Shown in pieces: positions 1-8,574 of a DNA stretch of 64,000 bases. This DNA is from an uncultured Nioella sp. (GTDB lineage Bacteria > Pseudomonadota > Alphaproteobacteria > Rhodobacterales > Rhodobacteraceae), in assembly GCA_947498125.1 (NCBI GenBank), contig CANMJH010000002.1, forward strand, positions 248,001 to 312,000, given 5' to 3'. Under the pieces are notes generated by a model, which was given only the letters and a program-made list of their open reading frames with translations, was not told the DNA's origin and ran no database searches. The translations under genes and the position numbers were made by a program. The stretch's first letter is position 1. Each line of letters starts with the position of its first letter.

Positions 1-530
1 TCTTCAACCAGCCAAGCGTCATCGCAGCCCTGTTCCTTGGCGGCCATTTTGCCAAGCGACGGATAAAGCAGTTGAACGGTTTTGATATCACGACGCCCCC
101 AACGCAGGTCTTCAAACGAGATGACCTTGATGCCCTTTTGCGCCGTTGGGTTATTGGCAAGGCCCGGTTTGTTTTGCGTGAACAACACAATCCCGGGAGG
201 TGTGTCTTCGGGTGGAAAGGCAAAATCGCGATCGGCCGCGGCGCCGCGTGTGACCTGAAGATAGATCAGACCCTCGTCAATCTCGTTGACGCGCACCAGT
301 TCGCGGTGAATTTCCAGCAGCTCTTCGGTTGTAACGGGGCTGCGCATTTTCAGCTCATCCAATGAGCGCTGCAGGCGTTTGGCATGGCCGTCGAAATCGA
401 TCAACTTGCCGTCGAGAACCGACGTAACTTCGTAAACGCCATCCGCAAACAAAAACGCGCGGTCGAAAATCGAGATCTTGGCCTCGGTTTCAGGGACATA
501 TTCGCCATTTACATAGACGGTGCGGGTCAT
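1..530 (-). CDS. D-amino-acid transaminase (class IV), 3' part beyond window
   Basis: PLP-dependent fold-type IV aminotransferase that interconverts D-alanine and D-glutamate with their 2-oxo acids in the cytoplasm. About 176 residues are visible; the family is about 285, and the C-terminal third lies beyond the left edge. The N-terminus carries the family signature DRAFLFADGVYEV, and the PLP lysine is probably the K of RRDIKTVQLL. The ATG at 530 follows AGGAGA with a 6-base gap, which fixes the start. Branched-chain aminotransferase and aminodeoxychorismate lyase share the fold, but the sequence reads closest to D-Ala aminotransferase. It may supply D-Glu to the DgcN/DgcA pair 5 kb away; that link is inference. 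Confidence 0.85.
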   Translation of the reverse strand, partial: MTRTVYVNGEYVPETEAKISIFDRAFLFADGVYEVTSVLDGKLIDFDGHAKRLQRSLDELKMRSPVTTEELLEIHRELVRVNEIDEGLIYLQVTRGAAADRDFAFPPEDTPPGIVLFTQNKPGLANNPTAQKGIKVISFEDLRWGRRDIKTVQLLYPSLGKMAAKEQGCDDAWLVE

Positions 531-627
531 TGCGGCTCTCCTAACTCTGTTCCGCGATTTCTTACGCAAAGGCGGCGGTAAGGAAAGACCAAAATTGTAG
601 GGGATACATTCTATCGCATCCCGGTTT

Positions 628-1041
628 TCACGGCGCGGCCTTGCTTCTGAGCTGTTGTTTTCCGGCAAGTCGCATAAGTTTCCGGAATGTCTCGCACTCT
701 AAATGGCTCTCGGCAGGGCATTTGGCGGCATGCAAAAGCCCCTCGCGCATTGCCTGCAATTGCCGGATTTGCCCTTCGATTTCCACTGCCTTTTTCATCA
801 GCGTATCGCGGTCAATATGGGGGCCGTCTTTGCCGAACATCTGTTGAATGTCAGACAGACGGAACCCAGACGCTTTGCCAAGAGCGATGAGGTTCAGCCA
901 GTCCAATACCGACGGATCAAAAAGGCGCCTTAACCCGCGCCGACCAATGGCATGAATGAGGCCCTTTTCTTCGTAATATCTAAGTGTCGAAGCCGGGACG
1001 CCCGTACGCTTGGCCACTTCCGAAATATCCAGATCTTTCAT
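628..1041 (-). CDS. MerR-family transcriptional regulator
   Basis: 137-residue MerR regulator. The winged helix-turn-helix begins at residue 5 (ISEVAKRTGVPASTLRYYEEKGLI), followed by the family's conserved arginine-rich wing and a dimerisation helix near residues 80-110. The tail holds a C-P-A-E-S-H-L-E-C motif; only two cysteines are there, so it lacks the four-cysteine [2Fe-2S] site that defines SoxR. It is transcribed away from the MFS gene at 1113 and the 71-base gap contains a MerR-type operator, so it probably controls that transporter and itself. Its ligand is unknown; the cysteine pair could bind a thiol-reactive compound or metal (inference). Confidence 0.88.
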   Translation of the reverse strand: MKDLDISEVAKRTGVPASTLRYYEEKGLIHAIGRRGLRRLFDPSVLDWLNLIALGKASGFRLSDIQQMFGKDGPHIDRDTLMKKAVEIEGQIRQLQAMREGLLHAAKCPAESHLECETFRKLMRLAGKQQLRSKAAP

Positions 1042-1044
1042 GCC

Positions 1045-1076
1045 TTGACCTCAAGTTTACTTGAAGTGGCACTGTG
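1045..1076 (+). promoter_or_regulatory. MerR-type promoter with SoxR-box-like operator
   Basis: A near-perfect inverted repeat (ACCTCAAGTT / TACTTGAAGT, 1048-1067, two mismatched pairs) follows a TTGACC -35 element at 1045-1050. A weak -10 would lie at 1070-1076, giving the overlong 19-20 base spacer of MerR-activated promoters. The repeat closely matches the SoxR box. It reads toward the MFS transporter and lies just upstream of the divergent MerR gene. Confidence 0.7.
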
Positions 1077-1112
1077 GAGCTTGCCTAAAAAAATCACAAT
1101 AGGACGTGCGCC

Positions 1113-2282
1113 ATGACTTCTGCTTCTGTTTCACCATCGCTTCGCGATCCTGTCGCGCTCTGTTTGCTTTTGTCCGCTGTTATGATGATCACGGCCAATA
1201 ATGCGATCAGCCCGGCTTTGCCGGGCCTTGAGGCGCAATTTGCGGACAACCCGAATGCCCCTGCCCTGACGCGACTTTTGGTGTCCGCCCCCTCGCTTAG
1301 TGTTGCGATCCTTGCGCCGTTCGCGGGCAAACTGGTGGACCGCTTTGGGCGGCGGCATCTGCTTTTGGCGGGAATTTGCCTTTTTGGTGCTACCGGCGCC
1401 GCCGGTGGGGTTTTGCCGTCACTAGAGTTGATCTTGACGGCCCGCCTTGCCCAAGGCGTCGCCCTTGCGATGATCATCACCGCCCAGTCAGCGCTGGTCG
1501 GGGATCTATTTCAAGGTGACGACCGCAACCGGTTCTCTGGATTGCAAATCGCGGTACGTAACTATGGCGGCCTTTTGTTTATCTTTGCCGCCGGTGGGCT
1601 TGCGACGGTTTCGCCGCGTTTGCCATTTATGATCTATGTTGGGGCGGTTTTGTGCTTACCCCTATTTTTGCGCCATCTTCCCCTGACCACAACGTTGCAA
1701 GCTAAACGCCTTGAGGGCGCGCCGAGCGATACCTCATGGCCCGTGATCATTGGCTTGTCGGCCTTGCAATCCGTGGCCACCGCATTGTTTTTCCTTATGC
1801 CGACCCAAATCCCCTTCTTCCTTGGCGAGCTCAGCTATGCACCCGAACTGACAACGCCATGGGTCTTGGGCATCCTGATGCTGACAGGGGGACCAGCGGC
1901 ATTGTCTTACGCCCGCCTGGTCAATCGCATCGGTCAAGGTGGCGGGTTGGCGATTGGCTTCACGCTGCTGGCCGCCGGGTTTGCCGCGCTGAGCATCGCC
2001 AACACCCTTCCCCTTGTGATGGCAGGGGCAAGTTTGATCGGTGCGGGATACGGCGTCGTGACACCGGGTTTCGTCCCAATGCTTTTGGCTGCAACCTCGG
2101 CAGAGCAACGTGGCCTAGCGACCGGAATTTTGGGAACCGGGCTTTATCTGGGGCAAGTTGTATCCCCTTTGATCAGTCAGCCGGTGATCGCTGAATTTGG
2201 ATGGGCCATCGCCTTTGGCGGCACCAGCATCTTGCTGATGATATTGGCGGCGATGGCCCTGTTCTTAATCCGTCAAACCTGA
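1113..2282 (+). CDS. MFS transporter, probable drug/metabolite exporter
   Basis: 389-residue major facilitator superfamily protein with about 12 hydrophobic segments and the MFS motif A at residues 72-84 ([13 protein letters not shown]), typical of the DHA1 drug:H+ antiporter branch of the inner membrane. ATG 1113 follows AGGA with an 8-base gap. It is divergent from a MerR regulator with a shared operator, the usual arrangement for an inducible exporter. Its last 10 bases overlap the end of ilvD on the opposite strand. The substrate cannot be told from sequence; efflux of a toxic or redox-active compound is the best guess. Confidence 0.85.
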   Translation: MTSASVSPSLRDPVALCLLLSAVMMITANNAISPALPGLEAQFADNPNAPALTRLLVSAPSLSVAILAPFAGKLVDRFGRRHLLLAGICLFGATGAAGGVLPSLELILTARLAQGVALAMIITAQSALVGDLFQGDDRNRFSGLQIAVRNYGGLLFIFAAGGLATVSPRLPFMIYVGAVLCLPLFLRHLPLTTTLQAKRLEGAPSDTSWPVIIGLSALQSVATALFFLMPTQIPFFLGELSYAPELTTPWVLGILMLTGGPAALSYARLVNRIGQGGGLAIGFTLLAAGFAALSIANTLPLVMAGASLIGAGYGVVTPGFVPMLLAATSAEQRGLATGILGTGLYLGQVVSPLISQPVIAEFGWAIAFGGTSILLMILAAMALFLIRQT

Positions 2283-4105
2283 CGCACCGCGCCTTTGGCG
2301 GCGCTGGTTGTCAACGCAGCATATGCCTTGAGCGCAGTGGTCACCTTCCGCTTGCGAGGTTTCGCAGGTTTCCAGCCGGCGGCATCTTGCGCGGCGCGGC
2401 GGGTGACCATTTCTTCATCCGAGATCATCAGATTGATCGACCGATTGGGAATGTTGATCTCGATCTTATCGCCATCCTGAACCAGACCAATCGCACCACC
2501 TTCTGCGGCCTCGGGTGAAGCGTGGCCAATAGAAAGCCCCGAAGTGCCGCCTGAGAAACGACCATCGGTCAGCAGCGCGCAGGCTTTGCCCAGACCTTTG
2601 GATTTCAGATACGAGGTTGGATACAACATTTCCTGCATCCCCGGCCCGCCACGTGGGCCTTCGTAGCGGATAACCACCACGTCGCCCTCTTTGACTTTGC
2701 CCGTCAGGATGTTGCTGACCGCATCGTCCTGGCTTTCGCAAACATGGGCGGTTCCGGTGAATTCCAAGATGCTGGAATCGACGCCTGCGGTTTTTACGAT
2801 GCAGCCATCCTCGGCGATATTCCCAAAGAGGACAGCAAGGCCGCCATCCTGACTAAAGGCATGTTCCTTGGACCGGATCACGCCGCCTTCGCGGTCGGTA
2901 TCCAGCTCTTTGTAGCGGTTCGACTGGCTGAAGGCTTGCGTTGTCCGCACGCCGCCGGGGGCCGCCTTAAAGAGGCTCTCGGCATCAGGGTTATTCGCAA
3001 CCTTCACGTCCCATTTGGCGATAGCCTCGCCCATTGAGCTGCTATGGACCGTTTTTGCATCATTATGGAAAAGGCCCGCGCGGCTAAGTTCGCCCAGAAT
3101 TGAGAAAATTCCGCCAGCACGATGGACGTCTTCCATATGCACATTGGCCGTGTTTGGCGCGACCTTACACAGGCAGGGAACCTTGCGGCTAAGCCTGTCC
3201 ATGTCGGTCATAGTGAAATCAACCTCGCCCTCATGGGCAATCGCCAAAAGGTGCAGAACCGTGTTGGTCGACCCGCCCATTGCAATATCAAGGCTCATCG
3301 CGTTTTCAAAAGCGTCAAATGTCGCGATCTCTCGCGGCAAGAATCCCTTTTCTTCGCCCTCATAATGACGCTTGGCGATCTCAACGATCTTGCGACCCGC
3401 CTCAAGGAAAAGGCCCTTGCGGTCGGAATGTGTCGCCAAGGTTGACCCATTGCCGGGCAGCGCAAGGCCAAGCGCTTCGGCCAGACAGTTCATCGAGTTT
3501 GCGGTGAACATGCCTGAGCAGGACCCGCAGGTCGGGCAGGCGTTTTCTTCGATATGCTGCAGCTGCTCGTCGGTATATTTGTCATCGGCTGCGGCAACCA
3601 TCGCGTCGACAAGGTCAACTTTGGACATGTCGAGATCTTCCATCTCGACCTTACCAGCCTCCATCGGGCCGCCAGAGACGAAAATCGCCGGGATATTGAG
3701 GCGCATCGCTGCCATCAACATACCCGGAGTGATCTTGTCACAGTTCGATATACAGACCATCGCGTCAGCACAGTGGGCGTTGACCATATATTCAACGGAA
3801 TCCGCGATCACTTCGCGCGAAGGCAACGAATAGAGCATGCCGTCATGGCCCATCGCGATACCGTCATCTACAGCGATGGTGTTGAATTCCTTAGCAACGC
3901 CGCCCGCGGCCTCAACCTCACGCGCGACCATCTGGCCGAGGTCTTTCAGGTGGACGTGACCGGGCACGAACTGCGTAAAGCTGTTCACAATCGCAATGAT
4001 AGGCTTATCCCAATCACCATCGGTCATCCCGGTGGCGCGCCAAAGGCCACGGGCCCCGGCCATGTTGCGTCCGTGCGTTGTCGTGCGTGAGCGATATCTG
4101 GGCAT
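2273..4105 (-). CDS. ilvD: dihydroxy-acid dehydratase
   Basis: 610 residues, close to the 616 of E. coli IlvD. Cytoplasmic iron-sulfur dehydratase of valine, isoleucine and leucine synthesis; converts 2,3-dihydroxy-isovalerate and 2,3-dihydroxy-3-methylvalerate to 2-oxo acids. The N-terminus ([19 protein letters not shown]) and the cluster ligands are clear: Cys122 in ISNCDK and the group at 190-196 ([10 protein letters not shown]). It stands alone here, without other ilv genes. The 3' end overlaps the MFS gene by 10 bases, tail to tail. Identification is close to certain. Confidence 0.97.
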   Translation of the reverse strand: MPRYRSRTTTHGRNMAGARGLWRATGMTDGDWDKPIIAIVNSFTQFVPGHVHLKDLGQMVAREVEAAGGVAKEFNTIAVDDGIAMGHDGMLYSLPSREVIADSVEYMVNAHCADAMVCISNCDKITPGMLMAAMRLNIPAIFVSGGPMEAGKVEMEDLDMSKVDLVDAMVAAADDKYTDEQLQHIEENACPTCGSCSGMFTANSMNCLAEALGLALPGNGSTLATHSDRKGLFLEAGRKIVEIAKRHYEGEEKGFLPREIATFDAFENAMSLDIAMGGSTNTVLHLLAIAHEGEVDFTMTDMDRLSRKVPCLCKVAPNTANVHMEDVHRAGGIFSILGELSRAGLFHNDAKTVHSSSMGEAIAKWDVKVANNPDAESLFKAAPGGVRTTQAFSQSNRYKELDTDREGGVIRSKEHAFSQDGGLAVLFGNIAEDGCIVKTAGVDSSILEFTGTAHVCESQDDAVSNILTGKVKEGDVVVIRYEGPRGGPGMQEMLYPTSYLKSKGLGKACALLTDGRFSGGTSGLSIGHASPEAAEGGAIGLVQDGDKIEINIPNRSINLMISDEEMVTRRAAQDAAGWKPAKPRKRKVTTALKAYAALTTSAAKGAVRQV

Positions 4106-4158
4106 GTCTTTCCTCGTAAAGCCTGGAATTTGCGGACTCTACCCGACTGGAACTTGAG

Positions 4159-4178
4159 GGTGAAATATATTATTCACC
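4159..4178. promoter_or_regulatory. inverted repeat GGTGAA-N8-TTCACC, likely LysR operator
   Basis: A perfect 6+6 base dyad with an A/T-only centre lies between the divergent ilvD and lysR starts, 27 bases before the lysR start codon. Size and symmetry suit a LysR-type binding site. It could serve autoregulation, ilvD control, or both. Confidence 0.5.
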
Positions 4179-4204
4179 GTTCATTAGGTCACAGGAGATA
4201 TGAA

Positions 4205-5101
4205 TTGGACATCCGTCAGATCCGCCATTTTCTGGCTGTGGCAGGCACGTTGCATTTCGGGCGCGCCGCGGATCGCCTGGGAATGACGCAGCCCCCCTTA
4301 AGCCAATCTATCAAATCGCTAGAACAGAAGCTTGGCGCGCCTTTGTTTGAACGAACCAAGCGTAGCGTTGCCCTTACCCCGTTCGGGTCTGATTTCCTGC
4401 CCTATGCCCAAAAGGCCCTTGGCCGCGTGGACGCATTGAATGGCGTTGCCGATGCCATTTTGAACGGCCAGGCCGGGCGGCTTGATCTGTCCTTTGTATC
4501 GACGGCCGATTACAGCGTTCTGCCATCCCTCGTGCATCGCTTTCGTCAACTCTACCCGGAGGTTGCGCTGTCATTGACCGAGGCAACGACCGACATGCAG
4601 TTGGCCGCTCTTTCCGATGGCCGAAGCCATGCGGGGATCATCATTCGCGGCCACGAGACCGAGCTTTCCGGGTTTGAATATAGAACACTCGTCAAGGAGC
4701 CTCTAATCGCAGCGGTGCCTGAAAGTTGGTTGACGGAAGGCCGCTTTCTGGACGGGCCGCTAGCCGCCGACGCGGTCATCGCATCACCGCTGATCGTCTT
4801 TCCTCGCCGCGCGGCCCCGATGTTCCATGACCTAGTGACCGGCTATTACACCTCACATGGCGGCACAGCACATGTCGCCCAACACGCCATCCAGATGCAG
4901 ACGATCATCAGCCTCGTGTCCGCAGGCATGGGGATTGCCCTTGTCCCTGCATCACTTCGCAATCTGGCGCGGGTCGGGGTGCGGTATTTGGACTTGCAGG
5001 GCGAGGCACCCGAGCTTGAAACGGGTTTGGTTTGGCGTAATGGCGAAACCGCACAAACGCTGCAAAATTTCATTGAAATGTCGCAACATCTGACACGTTG
5101 A
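4205..5101 (+). CDS. LysR-family transcriptional regulator
   Basis: 298-residue LysR regulator with an N-terminal HTH (DIRQIRHFLAVAGTLHFGRAA onward) and a C-terminal periplasmic-binding-like effector domain. The reading frame is open from 4130, but the LysR fold starts at DIRQIRHF and AGGAG at 4193-4197 lies seven bases before a TTG at 4205, so TTG is the preferred start. The LHFGRAA motif resembles the CbnR/CatR/BenM branch, which often senses aromatic or small carboxylic acids. It is divergent from ilvD; whether it controls ilvD or a distant target is unknown. Confidence 0.86.
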   Translation: MDIRQIRHFLAVAGTLHFGRAADRLGMTQPPLSQSIKSLEQKLGAPLFERTKRSVALTPFGSDFLPYAQKALGRVDALNGVADAILNGQAGRLDLSFVSTADYSVLPSLVHRFRQLYPEVALSLTEATTDMQLAALSDGRSHAGIIIRGHETELSGFEYRTLVKEPLIAAVPESWLTEGRFLDGPLAADAVIASPLIVFPRRAAPMFHDLVTGYYTSHGGTAHVAQHAIQMQTIISLVSAGMGIALVPASLRNLARVGVRYLDLQGEAPELETGLVWRNGETAQTLQNFIEMSQHLTR

Positions 5102-5260
5102 ACCACCACGCCCGGACCAAAGCCTAAGGCAACGGGCTGGCGCTTTTGATGCGTTGAAACTCCGCAAGCTGCTGGACGATTTTGGTTACTTAAAGTGGCC
5201 TAAACCAAGGTTGCCGCGCCATCCCACGGGCAGACGCGCCCCCTCTAGCTTATCGTTAGT

Positions 5261-6223
5261 TTAACCCCAGAGGTCGGGCTGCGGCGGATGCACGCCTGCG
5301 GCGTCAAAGGCCAATGGCGTTGCGCGGTCTTCGGCCAGCAAAAGCGGGCCATCCAAATCCGTCACCGAAACGCCTTGGGCAACCAGAACGGCGGGGGCCA
5401 TGGCCAGCGAGCTGCCGACCATGCAGCCGACCATGATCTTGTAGCCTTCGGCCTCGGCTGCGGCGCGCAGTGCGAGGGCTTCGGTCAGGCCACCGGTTTT
5501 ATCCAGCTTGATATTGACCATGTCATATTTGCCCTTCAGGCCCGGCAGGCTGCTGCGGTCATGGCAGGACTCATCCGCGCAAACCGGCAGCGGGCGCTCA
5601 ATCTCGGCCAGCATATCGTCCTGACCGGCAGGCAAGGGTTGCTCGACCATCTGCACGCCAAGGCGCAAAAGGTGGGGGGCAAGGTCGGCGTAAACTTCAG
5701 CCGTCCAGCCCTCGTTCGCATCAACGATGATCCGCGATTTTGGCGCGCCAATCCGGACGGCCTCTAACCGCGCCATATCATCGGGCGTGCCGAGTTTGAT
5801 CTTCAGAAGAGGCCGAAAGGCGTGTTTGGCCGCAGCGGCGCGCATGTTCTCAGGCGTGTCGAGCGACAGGGTGTAAGCGGTGATCATTGGCTTGGGCTTT
5901 GCAAGGCCCGCCAATTGCCAAACGGGGGTACCTGTGGTTTTCGCCGCCAAATCCCAAAGCGCGCAATCAACAGCGTTGCGCGCTGCCCCTGCGGGCAGCG
6001 CATCTTGCAAATCCAACCGGGTGATGCCGTCGGGCAGCCCCTCGATCTCGGCTGTCACGCTTTCGAGCGTCTCGTCATACCGCGCGTAAGGCACGCATTC
6101 GCCCTGACCGATCCGACCCTCCGCAAAGGCACGAACGGTCAGCACCTTTGCTTCGGTTCGCGACCCGCGCGCGATGGTAAAAACTTCGGCCAGACGAAAC
6201 GTATCAGGCGTGACAGAGAGCAT
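5261..6223 (-). CDS. dgcA: enolase-superfamily dipeptide epimerase / N-acetyl-D-Glu racemase DgcA-like
   Basis: 320-residue muconate-lactonising subgroup member of the enolase superfamily. Visible active-site elements are the KIKLG lysine, metal ligands in DANEGW, EQPLP and CADES, and the second lysine in NIKLDKTGG, the pattern of L-Ala-D/L-Glu epimerases. Its ATG overlaps the stop of the upstream DUF1611 gene by one base (TGATG), so the two are translationally coupled. That pairing is diagnostic of the DgcN-DgcA route, in which D-Glu is N-acetylated and the N-acetyl-D-Glu is racemised. A murein-peptide epimerase role is the alternative. Confidence 0.85.
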   Translation of the reverse strand: MLSVTPDTFRLAEVFTIARGSRTEAKVLTVRAFAEGRIGQGECVPYARYDETLESVTAEIEGLPDGITRLDLQDALPAGAARNAVDCALWDLAAKTTGTPVWQLAGLAKPKPMITAYTLSLDTPENMRAAAAKHAFRPLLKIKLGTPDDMARLEAVRIGAPKSRIIVDANEGWTAEVYADLAPHLLRLGVQMVEQPLPAGQDDMLAEIERPLPVCADESCHDRSSLPGLKGKYDMVNIKLDKTGGLTEALALRAAAEAEGYKIMVGCMVGSSLAMAPAVLVAQGVSVTDLDGPLLLAEDRATPLAFDAAGVHPPQPDLWG

Positions 6224-7224
6224 CAGATAGCGTCCAGGGCGTCCACCAAACGGCTTGCGCCCTGACGGTAGGTGTCGACGGTCGGCAGGCCCATTCTCTT
6301 TTCGACGCTCTCAAGATAGCTGAGCGCCTCATCCTCACCCATTGACGCGGTGTTGACGGAAATACCCGTCACTTGCGCCTTGGGGTTGGCGATGCGGGCC
6401 AGTGGCAGGGCCGTATCACGCAGGGTTTCAAGCGAGGGCAAATCATAGGTCGGCAGGCCCCGCATATTGGTGCGGGTCGGCTCATGCGCAAGGACCAGAG
6501 CGTCTGGTTGACCACCATGAATAAGAGCCATCGTGACGCCGGAATAAGACACGTGGAACAGGCTGCCCTGCCCTTCGATGTGATCCCAGTGATCGTCGTC
6601 ATTGTCAGGGGTTAGATACTCCACAGCACCGGCCATAAAGTCTGCGATCACCGCGTCCAATGGCACGCCGCCACCGGTAATCAGAATGCCGGTTTGACCT
6701 GTTGGGCGGAATGTCGATTTCATTCCGCGCTTTTGCATCTCAATATCCATAGCCAGCCCGGTATACATTTTCCCGACCGAGCAGTCGGTGCCAACTGCGA
6801 GGCAGCGCTTACCGCTACGCTTTTTGCCGTTGGCAATCGGATAGGCAACCGAAGGAATACGCACGTCAAACAAGGTCCGACCGTTCACACGGGCCGCCGC
6901 CATCAGGTCATTCTCATCGCGCAGCAAATTGTGCAGGCCCGACGCGATGTCAAAACCCATTTCCAGCGCTTGGATCAAAACCTCTTTCCAAGCCGCAGAG
7001 ATCACGCCCCCCCGGTTGGCCACGCCAATAACCAGTGTTTTGGCACCAGCGGCCTTAGCCGCGGCAAGGTCCATATCAGGGATTTTCACATCCGCGCCAC
7101 AGCCTTGCAGCCGCAATTGACCAATCGCATTTTCTGGACGCCAGTCGCGAATGCCTTGGGCCACTTTCGCGGCGAGTTGATCGGGCGCGTCGCCCAGAAA
7201 CAGAAGATAGGGAGTCTGGATCAT
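6223..7224 (-). CDS. dgcN: DUF1611 protein, DgcN-type N-acetyltransferase
   Basis: 333 residues, full-length for DUF1611. The N-terminal Rossmann-like half (LFLGDA, TLVIGVANRGG) is followed by a P-loop NTPase-like motif, GTDCSVGK at residues 145-152, and the family-typical RPTGQTGILITGGGVP. DUF1611 proteins next to dipeptide epimerases have been assigned as D-glutamate N-acetyltransferase DgcN in marine bacteria; I rely on memory of that work. The stop overlaps the start of dgcA. A 98-base leader separates it from the preceding small gene, with which it may be cotranscribed. Confidence 0.82.
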   Translation of the reverse strand: MIQTPYLLFLGDAPDQLAAKVAQGIRDWRPENAIGQLRLQGCGADVKIPDMDLAAAKAAGAKTLVIGVANRGGVISAAWKEVLIQALEMGFDIASGLHNLLRDENDLMAAARVNGRTLFDVRIPSVAYPIANGKKRSGKRCLAVGTDCSVGKMYTGLAMDIEMQKRGMKSTFRPTGQTGILITGGGVPLDAVIADFMAGAVEYLTPDNDDDHWDHIEGQGSLFHVSYSGVTMALIHGGQPDALVLAHEPTRTNMRGLPTYDLPSLETLRDTALPLARIANPKAQVTGISVNTASMGEDEALSYLESVEKRMGLPTVDTYRQGASRLVDALDAI

Positions 7225-7322
7225 TTTGGGACCTCAAAGGCAGCATTAATCGCCCCTTCGGAATCGAAGCGGCACGTTCAGACCCATTAGACGCTGCGAC
7301 GCAGCATTAGTTAGGTCCAGCT

Positions 7323-7679
7323 TTAGCTTTTTGAAGAGTCCAGAAGCGCAATTGGCGCGCCCTGTTCCCGATAGTAATCAAGAGGCGCATGATCGGCGGC
7401 AGCCGTATTGCGTTTGAATTCGTATCGCATCAGGTCGCCTTCTTCCTGACTTGCAACAATTAGGGCCTGATAGAGATGCCGGGGCCCTTCGAAAATATCA
7501 ACCAGCCCGCGCAGACGCGGCGCGTGTTCACCATCCAACGCAAACCCATCATCCGCAAATTGCAGGATCGGATAAACATCATCCCCAATATGAACCGACC
7601 GGCGCGACCGCTTTCTTTCAGCACGTTTCTGGGCGGCATGAAGGCCAGCAAGCACGTCTTTAGGCAAAAAATCGTTCAT
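7323..7679 (-). CDS. small conserved Rhodobacterales protein, function unknown
   Basis: 118 residues from the ATG at 7679. The frame stays open to 7811, but the upstream part is Cys/Arg-rich and unlike a real N-terminus, while MNDFLPKDVLAGLHAAQKRAERKRSRRSVH looks like one. A basic helix (residues 15-32) is followed by a compact beta-rich region containing LRGLVDIFEGPRHLYQALI and YEFKRNT. No signal peptide or membrane segment. I recognise the pattern as conserved in Roseobacter-group genomes but know no function; the basic RxxxR start and size are vaguely PilZ-like. It lies upstream of dgcN in the same direction. Confidence 0.7.
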   Translation of the reverse strand: MNDFLPKDVLAGLHAAQKRAERKRSRRSVHIGDDVYPILQFADDGFALDGEHAPRLRGLVDIFEGPRHLYQALIVASQEEGDLMRYEFKRNTAAADHAPLDYYREQGAPIALLDSSKS

Positions 7680-7911
7680 GGCAGTGTCCCAGATGAAGGA
7701 GCAAACGCCCCTGACAGGGACAGAAATCGGTCGGGCGCACGATTCTATCAACAGGTGTAGGTTGCCGCGCCGCAGCACGTCGCAAATCGGCCACAGTATA
7801 TGAATGCGCAATTTCCAGCCAATGGGCGCGGTGCTGGCTTTACTCTCGGGCGCGGGTCAGGCACGATATGGGCAACTCAAGAAAATGATAAAAAGAGGCA
7901 TATGCGCAGCA

Positions 7912-8475
7912 ATGAGCCGAGCAGCTATTCGCCCAGAACCGGGCGCCGGGCACCCTTTTCTGGCCTTTCTCAATACCGTCACAGATGACGGCAAAACCCG
8001 CCGGATTAACAGTTTTCAAAACCCAAGTGTTCTTGTGAAATTGCTGGAGGATGAGGGCTACCAAGCGCCCGCCCAGCCTCTGGAAGACGCTCAGTTTACG
8101 AAAATCCTGAAATTGCGCGAGACCGCCTATGCGGTTTGCTCGGCGCTTGCTGCTGAGCAGACGCCGGGCCGCGAAGATGTTCTCACGCTGACCACGGCGC
8201 TACGCCGTGTCTACCAAGATGCCGAGATGACCTTCGATGCGACGGGTTTGTCGGTAGGCCCCAGCCCGATTTTTGGCCTGTATGAACAGCTTGTTCTGTC
8301 TATGGATGACCTGATGCGAGCCAATCAGTTTGGGCGCCTGCGCGAATGTCGCCGCTGCACGCATCTGTTCCTTGATCAAGGGCGCGGTGTTGGCCGTCGC
8401 TGGTGCTCGATGTCGCGTTGCGGGAACCGGGCCAAGGCAGAAAGCTTCCGCGCACGCCAAAAAAGCGCCGCCTGA
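7912..8475 (+). CDS. ABATE/CGNR zinc-finger domain protein
   Basis: About 187 residues from ATG 7912; ATG 7885 is an alternative and the choice is uncertain. The N-terminal ABATE-like domain (GHPFLAFLNTV) is typical of this family, and the C-terminus holds a treble-clef zinc finger: C-RRC-T near LRECRRCTHLFLD and the family-naming CGNR in RWCSMSRCGNRAK. Such proteins are presumed stress-linked transcriptional regulators that bind DNA through the CGNR finger. It has its own divergent promoter region shared with the small gene at 7679 and stands upstream of a glutathione transferase. Confidence 0.82.
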   Translation: MSRAAIRPEPGAGHPFLAFLNTVTDDGKTRRINSFQNPSVLVKLLEDEGYQAPAQPLEDAQFTKILKLRETAYAVCSALAAEQTPGREDVLTLTTALRRVYQDAEMTFDATGLSVGPSPIFGLYEQLVLSMDDLMRANQFGRLRECRRCTHLFLDQGRGVGRRWCSMSRCGNRAKAESFRARQKSAA

Positions 8476-8542
8476 TCCTTGCAATAATGCGCAAGGCCTC
8501 TGCGGTACTGCCGGTTTTTCCTTTTGGCCTGCTGAGCTAGAT

Positions 8543-8567
8543 ATCCTTTCGACGATCATGAAAGGAT
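8543..8567 (+). promoter_or_regulatory. inverted repeat overlapping the GST ribosome-binding site
   Basis: ATCCTTTC (8543-8550) and GAAAGGAT (8560-8567) form a perfect 8-base dyad with a 9-base loop. The right arm contains the AAAGGA Shine-Dalgarno of the GST gene (ATG 8575). As RNA the hairpin would hide the site; as DNA it could be an operator. Confidence 0.45.
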
Positions 8568-8574
8568 CTGCGAG

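Noticed and set aside
7293-7305. GCTGCG-A-CGCAGC palindrome before dgcN
   Set aside because: Short, central spacer of one base, no T-run; cannot separate operator from chance.
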